From Archegozetes longisetosus (lineage: Eukaryota > Arthropoda > Arachnida > Sarcoptiformes > Trhypochthoniidae), in the NCBI GenBank assembly GCA_018873245.2, contig JAEMBT020000003.1, forward strand, positions 9,629,843 through 9,693,842: a stretch of 64,000 nucleotides of DNA, given 5' to 3'. The notes beneath the pieces are model-generated. The model was given only the letters and a program-made list of their open reading frames with translations, was not told the DNA's origin and did no database searches. Below, piece after piece: positions 40,201 through 51,500 of the stretch; positions within the stretch are counted from its first letter, which is position 1, and every line of letters starts with the position of its first letter. The position numbers and the translations under genes were made by a program.

Positions 40201-41595
40201 CACAGGAGGTGATGACCATCACGACCACCATTCAGGAGATCCGATCCAATGGCTAAGAGACGCAATCCGTGGCGAACCCGGAACTGATTATCCGATATTC
40301 TACACTCCACCCGAAACGGCATTCAAGTGCACTGACCAACAATGGCCCGGGTATTATGCTGATGTGGAGGCCAGATGTCAAGTGTTTCATATTTGTCAAC
40401 CAAATGGTCGATCGGATGCCTTCTTGTGCCCGAACGGGACAGTCTTCTCGCAACAGAACTTCGTTTGTGTTTGGTGGTTCGACTTTGACTGCGCAACTGC
40501 TCCACAATTCTATGAACTTAACGCGCAATTGTACGTAACTCCCGAGGCAAAGGGTAGTGATAAAGGCACTATAACTGATGGACAAGCTGATGGACAAATT
40601 GCTGGAAAGATTGATGGACAAACCACTACTACAGCTGCAGATTCAGCTGAAGGACAAGAACCTGATTCGCCTCAAGTCACCGAACAGTTACCTTCCGTTG
40701 GGCCGTCTACCAGTGAAGATTCTCGTGAAGCGACCTCTGAGGAAACACCTGCTGAGGAAGTGGTGCCGACCACGACTTTGAGTGGATTGAAAGGTGGTAA
40801 TGGCCAGAGAAATGGTGCTAAAGGAAAGAATGGTTACGGAAAAACGAATGGAAAATCCAACGGGTCGGATGGTATTTCAGTAAAAGTCAACGGAAACGGG
40901 TATGAAATTGAAGATGACTTTTATGAAATAATATGAGTTGGAAGGAAAATATCCATTTATAATAGATATAAGTTGTAAAAAACTGATGTGATAAATGCGG
41001 TCATGAATAGAAAACGTTTATTCATTGATAAGAACTAATGGCTTAAAAGAAAGATTTGCTATCTCTATAGAAGCAAAATATTTCTGTACTGATTTAGGAT
41101 TCAATAATAGGCTGAATCTGAAGTAATCAATCATTAAATTTAATGAAAAATCTAATTATAACCAAAAGCACGAAATAAGATCGCATTGCATTGAAAACCT
41201 ATATTTAGTACAAGCACTTAGTTTCAAGAACAATAAGGTTTAGATATTTTTGGTTAAAAAATAGAAACGGAAAGCGATTGAACGGCAACGGAGCGGCAAA
41301 GAATGGAGCCAAGAAGAATGGAAACGGTGCTAAGAGTGAGACCACTACCAAACCAGCCAATGGCAACGGACGAAAAGTCGGAAACGGAAAAAAGAATGGC
41401 TCAGGCGCACAAGTTATTCCGGCCTCACCCGCAACCAGTGGACGTCAAAAAACTAATGGGCAACGAGTTAATGGTAATGGACAGCAGCGCACAAACGGTG
41501 GCACAAAATCTGTATATAGACCTACTGTTCAGCAAAAAGCAGAACTCTACGAAGAATCATCCAACCGATATTATAGAAGACGGTACTTTAAGTAA
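37236..41595 (+). CDS. CPAP1-type cuticular protein with one chitin-binding peritrophin-A domain, Asn/Gly-rich
   Basis: Four exons: 37236-37269, 38675-39076, 39945-40899 and 41265-41595, joining in phases 1, 1 and 2, for 573 residues. The start ATG gives MKISALSLLTLGFLLPLISA, a clear signal peptide that only forms when exon 1 joins exon 2. One type-2 chitin-binding domain (CBM14) lies at about residues 265-340, with six cysteines at 274, 290, 296, 307, 320 and 328. It contains FLCPNGTVFSQQNFVCVWWF and the tail YELNAQLY, typical of the CPAP1 (cuticular proteins analogous to peritrophins, one domain) family. Around it the chain is low-complexity, rich in Gln/Pro/Glu and in NGNG-like repeats, with a short His-rich run (DDHHDHH) before the domain and a basic end RYYRRRYFK. 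The family is secreted and binds chitin in cuticle-forming tissue. The joins and frame are fully consistent. An alternative acceptor for exon 3 at 39957 is also in frame. The exact CPAP1 subgroup is not assigned. Confidence 0.92.
37270..38674 (+). other. Intron 1 of the CPAP1 gene
   Basis: Begins GTAAGAATTT and ends ATCGAATAG. It splits the signal peptide after 11 codons plus one base. Nothing else was recognised in its roughly 1.4 kb apart from A+T-rich sequence and a short (TA)n run at 38579-38590. A long first intron in the signal peptide is common in arthropod cuticle genes and may carry regulatory sites; that is inference. Confidence 0.85.
39077..39944 (+). other. Intron 2 of the CPAP1 gene
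   Basis: Begins GTATATATAA and ends TGTTTTATGATCAG, joining DDE to VQTED in phase 1. No embedded feature was recognised in its roughly 870 bp. Confidence 0.85.
40900..41264 (+). other. Intron 3 of the CPAP1 gene
   Basis: Begins GTATGAAATT and ends TTAAAAAATAG. The phase-2 join continues the Asn/Gly repeat (KVNGNG to NGKRLNGNG), which supports splicing. If unspliced, the frame would stop at 40936 and lose the C-terminal repeat block. Confidence 0.85.
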
Positions 41596-43278
41596 TAAGT
41601 CATGTATTTTAGAAATTTTATGTTTTTCATATACAAATGATTATAAATATGTTATATAACTAAAAATTTTTATAAGTTTAGCTCGTTTTTTATCGATTGA
41701 TTCACTTTTTTAATGTTAATTATTATAAATTTTCAGAGAATTTATTATAAGTTAATTTGTTTAATTATGTAAATTATATCTAAGACTACATTTTTATCGT
41801 TATGGTCTCTAAGTTGTCGATTATCTTAAGTTTTTTCTTATGAAAATTCAAGTTAATCGAGTTGAGCGAAATTATTGACTGCATTGGGACGCTTTCCAGC
41901 AATATTTCACATAATATAACACAGATGAGTTTTATATTTTATTATTTAATACACTTGTTTATGTAGCAGAACGAGCTTTCATTATCATTAATTCATTCGA
42001 TGTATGAGTGAATTTTTCCAAAAACAAAATCTGATTGAGGAAATAAGGGGAAGTTCAATTTGAAAAGCATTACTTTTTATATACTCTTGATTTTGGCAAA
42101 TTTAATATTTGTTATTTACCTGTTATAGTTAAATATCATACCTATAATATCTGTATAACAAACCTGTACTTACAATATCAAAATTTTATACATAAAATAC
42201 AAGTTGCCATAAATAAAGTATACGTTTCCAACTTTTACTCAACTCTATGCCTATTATTGAACCATTTGAAATACAGATCTAAAGCAAACTAAATAAGTGA
42301 ATCAAATTATATTTATAACTTTGAACTAAGTCTAGTATAGCTATTATTTATGCCTTAGTTAACTATTTTCAAACTAAATAAAATATACAAGTTAATTGAC
42401 CATATCTTTTATAGGCTAAAAATCGATTAATATGATAGGGTATAAAGTTTGCTATTTGATGAAGTCTACGTAAATTAGAGCATAAACCTTATGAAGACTA
42501 TATCGTCAAGTTTGAACCCATTTAATAGCTTGAACGTAGGAAAAGCATTTTAAGCATTATTCTCATGTAAGCTTCAACTGATGAACTGACTTTCTATGTC
42601 GATCACAATATTTTTAGCTATTAGTTAAAGGCATAGCGGAATGAATTATAATAAGTGAGTTAACTTTTCAAATGGAGGCACGTCATTAAAAAGTTGTTGT
42701 CTGACGGAATTCATATTCTTTTGATTTCTTAGTAATGACAGGCTCTCCACTCGGGTCTCAGTCGGCGGCCTCTCTATTATCAGTTGTTACGGGCTGAGTG
42801 TAAGTCATAGAAAACAACCGCAATAAGTTTCAGATTCAAAGAGCGTAATAGTAATAAAACTTCTATTTTATTATCATCATAATCGCAATCATGATGTATT
42901 GTGAGAGCATTGAGAGACCGCTTGTACGAAAAGTTTATTCATAGTGTAAGCAACTTTGTAGTCAATATAAACTTAACTAAGTCAATGTTTTAAGGCTTTT
43001 CCACCAATCAAATAAGGCGGAAATCAATAGACAGATTAATAAGTTATTGATCCGGTTTACTGTTCAAAATAATTATTGAAATTTTCAGACATAGTCAGTG
43101 AGATTGTTAACAAAAATAAAATATTTGTTTAATTTGCAAATTTTCATGGATTGGCCGTGAGGCTTTACATTGAGTTACTCTCGTACATTCTGTTAAATTT
43201 AAATCTGTGTTAAGCTATAAATTTGTCCTTAACGTAATCAAATTAATCAATAATATATTTATTGCTAACGATTCCGTC

Positions 43279-43296
43279 ATATATATATATATATAT
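43279..43296. repeat. (AT)n microsatellite
   Basis: Nine AT units in intergenic sequence. Confidence 0.9.
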
Positions 43297-44667
43297 TGAG
43301 ATAAACTGCTTTGACTATAAATAAGTTGAAAATCAAGTGTTAGTAAACTTAGGAATCTAATTAAATCATATTTTAATTTATGCTAAACAGCAATCTTAGG
43401 AAAGTTAACAAATATTAAAAATTTACAGGAGTTCAGACTAACTTATAATCACACAAGCATTTAATGAAAACATGTATAACCCTAAAGTTTAACCAAAGTT
43501 TAAGTCCATGTAATAGAACTTAATCCAAAATTGGTATTATTAAGCCTAATTATAATGTTTAGGCTAAAGTGAAGCTCAAAATCAAAAGTTAAACTGAGAA
43601 TTGATTACAAAATATAAGCTTATGTTTCGAAAAATTATAGCTTAACGAAAACGAAAGTTAGAAAAAGGAAATTCAAAATTAGCTGAAGATAACTGATATT
43701 TACTATTTTTAACTATGTTTTATAGTGACACTAATAGCTATTTAATTTTGAGGACAGATTTCGAAACGCAAAGTAAATTGTGATCTAAAGTAACACTTAA
43801 TGTTTATAAAACTCTAATGTGATGCTAGTTAAATACTTAAGCCCTCTAGAACAATAAACGGCATTTGTGTTAAAAATACTCCAATTTGAATACTTCTTAA
43901 GCATAGGATAGCTTATACTTTGATAATAACTGTGATCTTCTGTTAGAAGTGTTAAATTATTTTTATACACAGGAGTAGGAAACGTATAGAAACACATTTT
44001 AGGCATTGTTATAAAAATCTAATATAAGATAATTGGGAAACTCGATCATAATTATGCACACAAAAATCTTGTCCAACAACTATTAAGTTAATAAATGCCT
44101 CCAAATGTCGTTTTCTGTTTCTTAAGCATCTGTTCTTCAACGCATTCTTCCTATTGAGTCAATTATATTTGGAAGCACTTGAAAAATGTGCAACTTTTTT
44201 CTAGAGCTAAGTCTTAAGCTTTTTTGTTCAAATCAAAGTGGAAGCAATTGGTTTTTTCAGTTTCTTTAATGACAACTCAAATAACAGACATTAAATCATT
44301 AATATATACTTGGCTTCAATTATACAATACATGGTTTATAACACGATACAAAAATTGGTCCTTAAATAACAATAGTTTTCTGTGGAATATTGTGAGTTTG
44401 GTCAAACCAGTCATGCAAAAAACTTAATGAGCATCTCATAAGCTTCAACTCTTTATTATTTTCTAGTGAATCAATTCAGCAAATTCATAGTAATCAACCA
44501 ATTCTAAGGTTCAAATTAATACAGTTCTCAAATGATGACTTCATACATCTACTTACAAAATCAATTGTTAGCTCTTTCAATCTTATGCAAGTTAATAATC
44601 GTAGGAATCAAAAGCACGGGCAAAATGAATAGCTCTTTGAATTTCCGTTATAAGCTTAACTTATTTT

Positions 44668-44669
<2 letters not shown>

Positions 44670-44700
<31 letters not shown>
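44670..44700. repeat. (CT)n microsatellite
   Basis: About 15 uninterrupted CT units in the spacer before the kinesin gene. Confidence 0.95.
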
Positions 44701-44702
<2 letters not shown>

Positions 44703-47700
44703 TTGCTTTGTGCTTGATATTTGTTAGCTTCGGACAATCTGATAGGATCTGGGAAAGGATTCAGGGATTAGTTTCGTACAATTGAAGTCTCAAATGAATG
44801 GTACCTCAAACTGAAGACCAGTAGAAAGTTAAGATTTACGAGGTATTTGTTAAGTGGTTGTGAAGTTATGCAAATGCAAATAGAAAAAGATATTAAAATT
44901 GGTGTTTAAAGAAATTTTGAATACTCGATCATTGGGAGAATAGTATGGGAGTAAAATACTTAACTACTTAAATAATAAAGCCAGACCCATAAATCATGTT
45001 TACAAGTGATTAATAGAGATGTAAAATGATTATTACACAAATATTACTTCAATTCTACTCTAAACACGATTACATCATAATTACACAACAAATTTTCATC
45101 TTAACTTTTAGAGTCTTGACCTTCATTGTTGATATGTATTGCAGTTTTAATCAATTTTCATTTCCGCGAATATATCACTCATAATTTGAATTATTAATAG
45201 AAATGTTTTATTGCACGAAATGCTTAAAAATGAAAACTAGGCTAAGATAGAGATAAAAAGACAATTTCAAACTTGAATTTATGGCATAGACATAATTTAG
45301 TTGTTCGTAACTAATGGAAATTATGCATGGTATAAGCGCAAAAATGTACAAATGTTTGTTGTTGCGCAAAACTAATTTCATTGTTATATATCACTCATAC
45401 TTAGAGAAACAATTTACTGAGTGGGATTAATTGACGGATAAATTAACTTTCTATAAGTAGGTATGCGTTTATATTTGAAAAGTTGATCTAAAAATGACAC
45501 ACAACAGGTTTCCGTACGATATAAGTCGGTGTTTGGAATCTATTCAATAGAAAAACTTATAAATAGAAAAACATAATTATATTACAACCTATGTATTGAA
45601 TTAGTAATACAACCATTATAATAGTTAAGATAGAATATTCTTAGCTTCATTAATGACTTCTATAAAGACTTTGATTAAGACTAAGATTCATAAACTTAAT
45701 TATCAGTAATTATGTTTTGTTGCATGATATCATGCTATCAAACAGCTGATAAGGCTATAGAAACAATACCAAACATAGCAATCATTTCTATCTTATATGT
45801 GAACCAGTTATCAAACCTTGTTCAAAATGTTTTCAACCTTCTTATATAACAAATCAGAAATGAACATCAGATAGTCCTTTCACATAAAATAAGTTTTAAA
45901 TTCTGTTTCTCTTCAGTGAGAAACCGCTTTAGAAGATTGGTTTGAACTGAAACTAACAAGAATTAAATCAATTTTGACTGTTAACTCAAAATTGATGTCG
46001 CATTACAAATAACTTACAATACACATTGAAGCAGAATTAAAAAATTGCTCTTAATCTTATTTTGTGGCATTGTCGGCTTAGTTTGAACTTTATCTCAATT
46101 ATCAGGTTTCCACTTGTTTTTTGTGTTAAGACAGAAGAGTAACTCGATTATCAATAAGGATTATCAATCTTGAAAATATCTGCCTCTCATTGTTAACAAT
46201 CAAGTTGCGTTAAAGTATCGCAAATTCATAAGCATTTTAATGGAATCATTGTTAAATCAACTTTTATATAGAGTACAAAGTTGAGGAGCCTTTAGTTATA
46301 CAAACTTTGTTTGTTTCATCAAAAGGCTGGCATTTAAAGAGTAAACAACTTCTTCTGTAGGAAGTTTTCCAAATGTATAACAATCAAACTCATCGCTATA
46401 ATTACTATGTTTGCGATGACGGGCGAGAAGCAAACAATTGATTTAATTTTTTACAAAGTTATTGCGAAGTTTAATCGATTTAATCGATTAATAAATTATT
46501 TCATTTCCTTATTGCTGAAAAACAGTTAATGAGGAACATAAATGAAGTTAAATTGGAATTGAATACGCACGGAGTATACGAAATTTGAAGATTTCAGATT
46601 TCACTAGCAAATTACTGAACTCTACAAAAATTCGCATTAAGTAAACGGAAATTACTTAAATCGTGATTTTATTTCAAATAATATTTTTGTTTAAGTTTGG
46701 ATTAAAATTACTGATATCTGGTATAAGCTGCGAACAAATATCTTAAAAGTAAGCTGATTTGAATTCACAGTAAGTTGAAGGTATAATGTTCGAAAACTTG
46801 GGGCAATATTTTTTAGTAATTCAGTTGATTTTAGTAGGAATGGAAAAATGATGTACTTAAAAGTAAAAGCCGATCATTCATCTCGATTTACGAATGGAGT
46901 CGTGATTCTAAAAATACATACCTGAGGCTAAATCATAATTCGCACATTAAAATTGCTTAGCTATTACTAATACGAACATTAGATAATAAATGCCGATCAT
47001 TTGAAGCCTTGTCTCTTGCTAAAAGTTCTTCAAGTTTTTCCTCTTCAATATTGATCGTCAATTCTCGTGATAGGTTTTTAAACCCATTCGATTCTTGAAA
47101 AACTTACTAAAAGTTTAACTTCATTTCAGTTTTATTGACAGTTGAATAGCTGAATAGCATAATTAATGTCTGAAATAATTTAAGTGAAATTAGGATAAAA
47201 CTAACAATCCTTCATTTTCGATGATCTGATTTGAATTTCTGGATATTAAACGTGATTTTTAATTGATCTGTTGCTCCAAAGTTTCAATTCGATTAAAAGG
47301 GTGAATAAGGAGTAAAGAAATTGTAATTTAAATTAGGATAGAATAAAATTTTCCTTTCCAAATTGGTAAACATTGACTTGTGGTGCATTCTTGTTAAAAT
47401 CATTCATGTTATTTGCATTTTAAATGCTCGATGTAGTTTTAAATAAAATTCAATATGATTAACCACTCCTTCAGCATTTAGCAAAAGTTATTCCACATAA
47501 AAATATCCATATCAGAAAACTATTTCCTGACATCTCATTACACATTATTTAATAGAAATTTATGGTAAGTTAAAATTTATTCTTTTAAAAAATGTAAAGT
47601 CTCAGCACTTGTTCAATGTGTCGACAATTTTTGAATGGGATTCGTTATGTAATAGACGTTAATATGCTATTCATAAAGAATAACTACTCAAATGTAAAAA

Positions 47701-48538
47701 TATTTTATTCATGTTTGTCAAAGTTCATACAAGTTGGTTTCATATACCTGCATCAAAGTTTACTTTTCAATAAAGTTAAATACTGGTTAAAGGTCAAGGT
47801 TAGATCAATTTTCGAAGAATAAATAACAAAATTTACATATTATAGTGGACAATTAAAAGTTAATTACAGTTACTAAGTGGTAGAGTGAAAGTTAAGCCTG
47901 AAAAAATTGATCAATGCAAGAGTAGTTTCTATAAATTGATCGTAATGAACATTATTATGAAGTTATGAGAAATTAAATTTCTTATAACATTCAATATATC
48001 ACATTGGATTTCACAAACGAAAGGCCTCTGTGTTTAGCATAAGATCTACTAGAATAAACATATAATCATTTTGTATGCAATCTACTTTTGTTGTCACTTA
48101 GTGCTGAGTTGTTGTTCAAAGCAATGTTTCCCTGGGAGACGAATTTATTAGAGAACGCATACATTGCAAAATCGGGTAAATGGGAAAAAATTTACACACA
48201 AAATCTATATGTAAATTGCAATACTTTTTATGTAGATCACAGAGTCATTCGGTCAGTGTATTATTATGTGAATGAGAAGCCATTATATTAAGTAATATCA
48301 CTCAATACATGCTTATATTGTTAGCTAAGCTTTTAATTAATTGCAAACTCTTTTCTTCAACTTTCAGATTGTGCTTAACAACTATTTTGTCAGTAATTCG
48401 TTTTATTATGACATGAGTGATATGTACATTTTGATAGTTTTTGTTCAACCAAATGCAACTCATGAATAATTGTTGAGTTTCTCATTTCGATGGTGTCATC
48501 ACAAACTTGAGACTAACTTTTATATCCGAATATAAGAT

Positions 48539-48586
48539 ATGGCTGAAACAGAAAACGTTCGAGTGGCCGTTCGGGTCAGACCATTC
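48539..48586 (+). CDS. KIF28: Kinesin exon 1 (start of motor domain)
   Basis: Sixteen codons, [16 protein letters not shown], the canonical first beta-strand of a kinesin motor. The ATG was chosen because the conserved VRVAVRVRP begins only seven residues later. The frame continues uselessly past 48586 (ISFSYTVN), and no GT donor gives a valid join, which is what exposed the AT-AC intron. Confidence 0.93.
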
Positions 48587-51500
48587 ATATCCTTTTCATA
48601 TACTGTCAACTTATTCAACATTTGAATGTTTGTCTTTTTTTCATATTGAAAAATATATTGCTTTTGCCTTTTTATCTGATTCTGTGAAACAATATTGTAT
48701 TATTTGTGAAAAATCTCAAAAAAGACACCAGTTCTTATAGTTTAAACTATTGAATAGTTGAACGGTTATCTAGGAACAGTTGTCAATTGATTTTTGGATG
48801 TAAACTTTCTTTTATTCATTTTTAGAACGTTACACGCTTAGAAAAGCTTTTGAATCGATATTACACAAATTGATTCCATGGATATTTCTTTTCTATCAAT
48901 ACTACTGAAAAGTGATTCATTCAATTTTTTCTTTCATAAAAATTTCATTTCATAGAGAGGATATGCTTTAAATTTAAAAAAAACTTAAAATATATTTAAA
49001 ACTTCCGTTGTTTATAAATGTCTTTTGCCTTAAGATTAAATACGGTTAACAGGGCTTTATTTTTTCGAGCAGTTGTCTTAAATCAAAAGTTTTGTACCAA
49101 AATGAACGATTATGTGTGAAAAATGATTCATTAATGTCGAATTCATGCTTTTAGTAATTATAAAATGCTAAATATTATTTTGCATTGCGCATATTATATC
49201 AGTTAACGGTTATTTCTGACACGAACGTGAATAACTTTAAAACATTATCAAATATTTAGAAAGGTATAATTTTGTCATATTTCAAAGTTCTTGATGAAAA
49301 ATAGCTCAAGAAAATGCGTTTCCGATAAACTAGATTTTATCGATCTAAAACAATTTATTACTTATGAGGTCTAAGTGCATATAAAAATACCAAAACTTGA
49401 TTAAATCCACCTAATAATCATGTGATGACTGTTAGCATTCTATTAGCATTGGTCTCGTGTCACGCAATGACGAACGAGCTATTATTAGTGGAAATTCTGT
49501 TATTAATTTCTACCAATAATTTTATTATACAATTACAAAGCCACAAGTATTGCAGTTACAGAAGGACTTAGGATTTGTCAGACAACTAATGGAAGTATGA
49601 GAACGCCCATTGATTTAAATTAGAATTAGGCAGATATGTTTATTAAAATGCTAATTAGTCGGAAAAGTTTGACGGAGAATATAGTAGATATTTATTAACT
49701 TTTAGATATAGTTCAATTTCATTATTTATTAGCGAAATAACTCAAAGCACATTTTAAGCTTCTTATAAATCAACTTTTAACTAATGATCTCGTTCTATAT
49801 TCTCGTATGATTAAAGAGCGCGAGACTTTAAGTTTAACTTCAATAAATTTAAGTCAAATAATTAATTATCAAATTTTTATCTTTTCATTTTCTAAGCATT
49901 TGGATATTTCAAAATAATAATTAGTGTACTGTCAGAAACAATAATAGGCTTTTCTGCAACTCGTGTAATTCAAACATTTTATTCTTTTATCTTTTATTGA
50001 AACGGACCAATTCAGTGTGGATCAAATGGAACGAAAACTCTAGAAATTGAATACTTCAGACATTATTTGTATGTTTCTAATATTAATTGAGGCCTAAAAA
50101 GATCTTAATAGATCTAGAATATGGGAACAGTAAATTAGAATCAAAACTATTGCAAATCAAAAGTTTCAATCTGGTGTCTGAAAACTATTCAAAATATATT
50201 TTAAAAGATATTTCTAGTCAATTATGTTTAACCAGATCTTTCGAGAACCAGAAAAGTAAAGCAACCATTTATTCGAGAGTGATAACAGAACTTGTATACA
50301 GATATTCAAACTTCCAACTGATAAATTAATTCTTTCAAACAGCAGTTTAAGTCTAACTTTACTCGCATCAGAGGTTTTCAGCTGAAAAATTACATTCAAG
50401 CCTTGTTCTTAAGAATAAATGTTTGCAAAACTCGACACTGAAGCCTAGAATAAATGACTTCTTCCAAAACAGCGATATAGCGTCTACTCGACAAAGGATT
50501 GATTTGACCACATTCTTAACTCAGATTCATTTGATTTCTATGCGATTTTGGAAGAGAGTTTTAGATTTCACCTAAAATATGGTAGCGAGTAAAAGTGCAT
50601 TGCTCTTAAAGTTAGTTTAACTGGAAGTGGAAGTTTCACAAGGGCGTGTAACCCCAAAATCATAGAAAGCGCATCCAAATCACTAACTCATTCATTATTA
50701 AAAGCTTATAGTGAAGCAGATTTTAATAATTCATTCATTTCTATGACATCTCCTCGATGCACTGATTAGCGACAAATATTTTCCTTAACGACAGTTGTTT
50801 ACAATCAGAGAGAAAAACAACGGAATGCACAACCAATTATTGCTATGGAAGGCAACACTACAATGCTTTTTAGCGTTGATAATTTGGCGGAAGAACCAAA
50901 AAAGTTTACTTTCGATTATAGTTATTGGTCTCACGATGGATTCACCGAAGCCGAAAATGGACTTTGTATGGCCGATTACAACAGCGAAAATGGGTATAAA
51001 TATGCAGATCAGGTTAGCATCACCTTAAATACAAGAGTTAATTTGAGACAATAGAAATAAATATCGGTACAGTTCTACTCCGATTATGACATCTCGAATT
51101 ATGGCAAACCCCAATCATGAGAACAGCACTTTGATGTACGAACTCGTTGCCATAATCAGGATTGAACCGTATTCAATAACATTTCTCACTCATGTCTTAT
51201 TACTGTACAAATTATGATAATAATTCTCAGTATAGTTTAGGACAAGTACTGAAAGAGTTTTATATCTGAGAATAGTATAAAGACATTAAGAAAATGATAG
51301 ATATAATAGAAAAGTTGTTAACTTTTATTTTCACAACTTAATTATTTTATTGACAAAAGATATCCCTTGAGAAGGCTATTCATTGAATCAAACTCTCCAA
51401 AGATAGCGATTGTTTTGTACCAACAATTTCTAAGGATGTTATGCATACAAATAGTTTCTATTATCTGAGGACTTAATGTGCAAATCCTTTCCATTCAAAT

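Larger units (their letters stand above)
41596..48538. other. Intergenic region, no gene seen
   Basis: About 7 kb of A+T-rich sequence between the CPAP1 gene and the kinesin gene, both on the plus strand, so the kinesin promoter should lie at its right end. It holds an (AT)n tract at 43279-43296, a (CT)n tract at 44670-44700 and a short GC-rich spot near 42740-42800 whose nature I cannot tell. Short open frames (for example 43797-44006 minus and 47616-47822 plus) show no protein features. Confidence 0.55.

Noticed and set aside
40253..40621. 122-codon minus-strand frame over the CPAP1 chitin-binding domain
   Set aside because: It is the antisense shadow of the real domain-coding exon and has no independent features.
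40900..40939. CPAP1 protein ending at the TGA near 40936
   Set aside because: A GT donor at 40900 and the phase-matched continuation of the NG repeat in 41265-41595 favour splicing. The unspliced form cannot be fully excluded as an isoform.
41303..41659. 118-codon plus-strand frame overlapping CPAP1 exon 4
   Set aside because: Out-of-frame shadow of exon 4; the NG-repeat frame joins exon 3 in phase.
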